Assembly: GCF_000166395.1 (NCBI RefSeq)
Contig: NC_014655.1
Span: 1,178,001 to 1,242,000, forward strand
DNA length: 64,000 nt
Source: Leadbetterella byssophila DSM 17132
GTDB taxonomy: Bacteria > Bacteroidota > Bacteroidia > Cytophagales > Spirosomataceae
Direction of reading: 5' to 3'
Shown here: positions 63,065-64,000 of the stretch, in pieces
How positions within the stretch are numbered: the stretch's first letter is position 1
Layout: each line of letters starts with the position of its first letter
Program-made: the position numbers and the translations under genes
The notes under the pieces: generated by a model
What the model was told of the DNA's origin: nothing
The model's input: the letters and a program-made list of their open reading frames with translations, nothing else
Databases searched by the model: none

Positions 63065-63733
63065 ATGGAAAATCGCAGCATAAAATCCCCTTTTAAGGCC
63101 CCAGAAAACTACTTCGAGGAGTTAGAAGGAAGGATTTTGTCTGAAGTCAAGATTTCAGGCTTACCTGCTGCCTTACCCGTTCCAGAAGGATATTTTTCAG
63201 ATCTTGAGAATGAGATCATGGCGCAAGTTAAGATGGATCAATTGAACTTGTCCACTCCTCCATCGTATTTTGAAGAAATGGAAGAGCAGATTCTAGCTCA
63301 AGTTAAACTCTCAAAAATCCCCGAACTTTCTACACCGCAGAATTATTTCTCTGATCTAGAATCAAAACTTCTGGCTCAAATCCAATTGGAAGGCATAAAG
63401 GAACTTCCTACTCCTATAGGATACTTTGACCGGTTGGAAAATGAAGTTTTAAATAAGATTCAGAAACCGAAATTCACTATTTTCAGAAATGTATTTCGTT
63501 ATGCAGCCGCTTCTATCGTTGTCGTACTAACCGCATATGGTGTATGGAATTCCCGTCCGCATGACGAATGGGCAGATGTATCTTCAGCAGAGATGGTTGC
63601 ATATCTTTCAGAACAGCCTCTAATGGCAGAAGACCTTACCTTTGTTTTAGATGGAAACGAAAATCTATTAACTACAGAAATATCTGATTCAGAGATATCA
63701 GATTATTTGATGGATAATGGAATAATTATGTAA
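63065..63733 (+). CDS. Membrane protein with five 26-residue repeats, probable anti-sigma factor
   Basis: A 222-residue protein. The N-terminal 135 residues consist of five imperfect repeats of pattern P-x-x-YF-x-x-(L/M)E-x-x-(I/L/V)-(L/M)-x-(Q/E/K)-(V/I). The YF pairs are at 16-17, 43-44, 68-69, 94-95 and 120-121, a 25-27 residue period. One membrane helix follows (about 141-160), then a 60-residue acidic C-terminus outside. In many Bacteroidota anti-sigma-like proteins a single copy of 'P-x-x-YF' occurs at the N-terminus; five tandem copies are unusual. Its place directly after an ECF sigma gene supports an anti-sigma role, but no zinc or classic ASD motif is seen. Overlaps the next start by 1 nt (TAATG). 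Confidence 0.7.
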   Translation: MENRSIKSPFKAPENYFEELEGRILSEVKISGLPAALPVPEGYFSDLENEIMAQVKMDQLNLSTPPSYFEEMEEQILAQVKLSKIPELSTPQNYFSDLESKLLAQIQLEGIKELPTPIGYFDRLENEVLNKIQKPKFTIFRNVFRYAAASIVVVLTAYGVWNSRPHDEWADVSSAEMVAYLSEQPLMAEDLTFVLDGNENLLTTEISDSEISDYLMDNGIIM

Positions 63734-64000
63734 TGGAAGCGATGAAATACCTTTCACTTGGATTTTTACTTATGCTATCTATAGGTGCCTTTGCTCAACA
63801 GGGACCTGGTAGAGCCTCTGTAAATGCATCCAGGACGGCTGCCACACAAGATAGGATCACGCAGATTAAAATAGCCAAACTTACAGCTGACATGAAGCTA
63901 ACTAAGGTTCAGGCTCAAAAATTCTGGCCTATCTATGACGCATTTGATTTACAAAGACGTGAAATCAGGAGAGAAATCCGCTCTTTGTCGAGAAACTTCT
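63733..64000 (+). CDS. Spy/CpxP-like periplasmic protein, partial
   Basis: Only the first 89 residues are inside the window. After a signal peptide (MKYLSLGFLLMLSIGAFAQ from an in-frame Met at 63742) comes a helical segment with LTADMKLTKVQAQKFWPIY, the LTxxQ-type pattern of Spy/CpxP-like proteins, then RREIRREIRSL. Bacteroidota often place such a gene after an ECF sigma/anti-sigma pair, probably for envelope stress. The start could be 63733 (coupled TAATG) or 63742. Confidence 0.75.
   Translation, partial: MEAMKYLSLGFLLMLSIGAFAQQGPGRASVNASRTAATQDRITQIKIAKLTADMKLTKVQAQKFWPIYDAFDLQRREIRREIRSLSRNF

Overview
The window looks like ordinary chromosome from a Bacteroidota bacterium, most likely order Cytophagales. 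This rests on the gene content (GSII-type glutamine synthetase, type-B L31, M56/TonB sensor with BlaI, paired parvulin genes followed by MoxR, many SPII lipoproteins) and on at least fifteen matches to the Bacteroidota -7 element TAnnTTTG just upstream of genes. I cannot name the genus from sequence alone. Coding density is high, with many 4-nt ATGA overlaps and several overlapping convergent gene ends.

Layout. 1-1994: the tail of a probable ammonium transporter, then a full-length group IIC intron (minus strand) with its reverse transcriptase, inserted just past the terminator of mtaB. 2025-10401 (minus): mtaB, glnA, a PolX-family protein with a degenerate polymerase site, and the run miaB - sigma54 activator - lptE - small ORF - secG. 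10576-19376: an exported oxidative-sugar block, made of a serine hydrolase, two ThuA proteins (the second fused to a sugar-dehydrogenase propeller, PKD domain, cytochrome c and C-terminal beta domain), and a convergent propeller/HEAT/cytochrome c lipoprotein. 19527-25519: rplT, rpmI, dnaE, an LpxL-like acyltransferase and a MobA-like nucleotidyltransferase. 25622-28024: a VWA lipoprotein and a decayed IS3-family element. 28246-36966: dps, tcdA, a short TatD-like hydrolase, an ElaA-like GNAT, ybeY, then ppx - thioredoxin-like - NlpC/P60 - a metallopeptidase/propeller/beta-barrel fusion.

37004-45567: tRNA-Ala(GGC), tetR-fabF divergent from mgtC, panD with a flippase-like gene, serC, rpmE2, mgsA, an ArgA-like GNAT with a long leader, and agmatine deiminase. 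45646-51350: two parvulin-type PPIases, MoxR and a metallo-beta-lactamase-fold protein. 51425-53144: grpE-dnaJ. 53214-60427: a DUF1801/YdeI protein, two small envelope proteins, an M48 lipoprotein, FAH-fold hydrolase, M23 peptidase, bcp, and a BlaI/M56-TonB pair with a clear operator. 60643-64000: transketolase split in two genes, an ECF sigma factor, a membrane protein with five tandem 26-residue repeats (probable anti-sigma factor), and the start of a Spy-like periplasmic protein.

Envelope biogenesis is the recurring theme (LptE, SecG, acyltransferase, parvulins, M23, M48, NlpC/P60, beta-barrel). There is no CRISPR array, prophage or defence island. The items most worth following up are the repeat-bearing anti-sigma candidate, the polymerase-dead PolX, the ThuA/dehydrogenase/cytochrome fusion block, the structured leader of the ArgA-like gene, and the tetR-fabF/mgtC divergent promoter.
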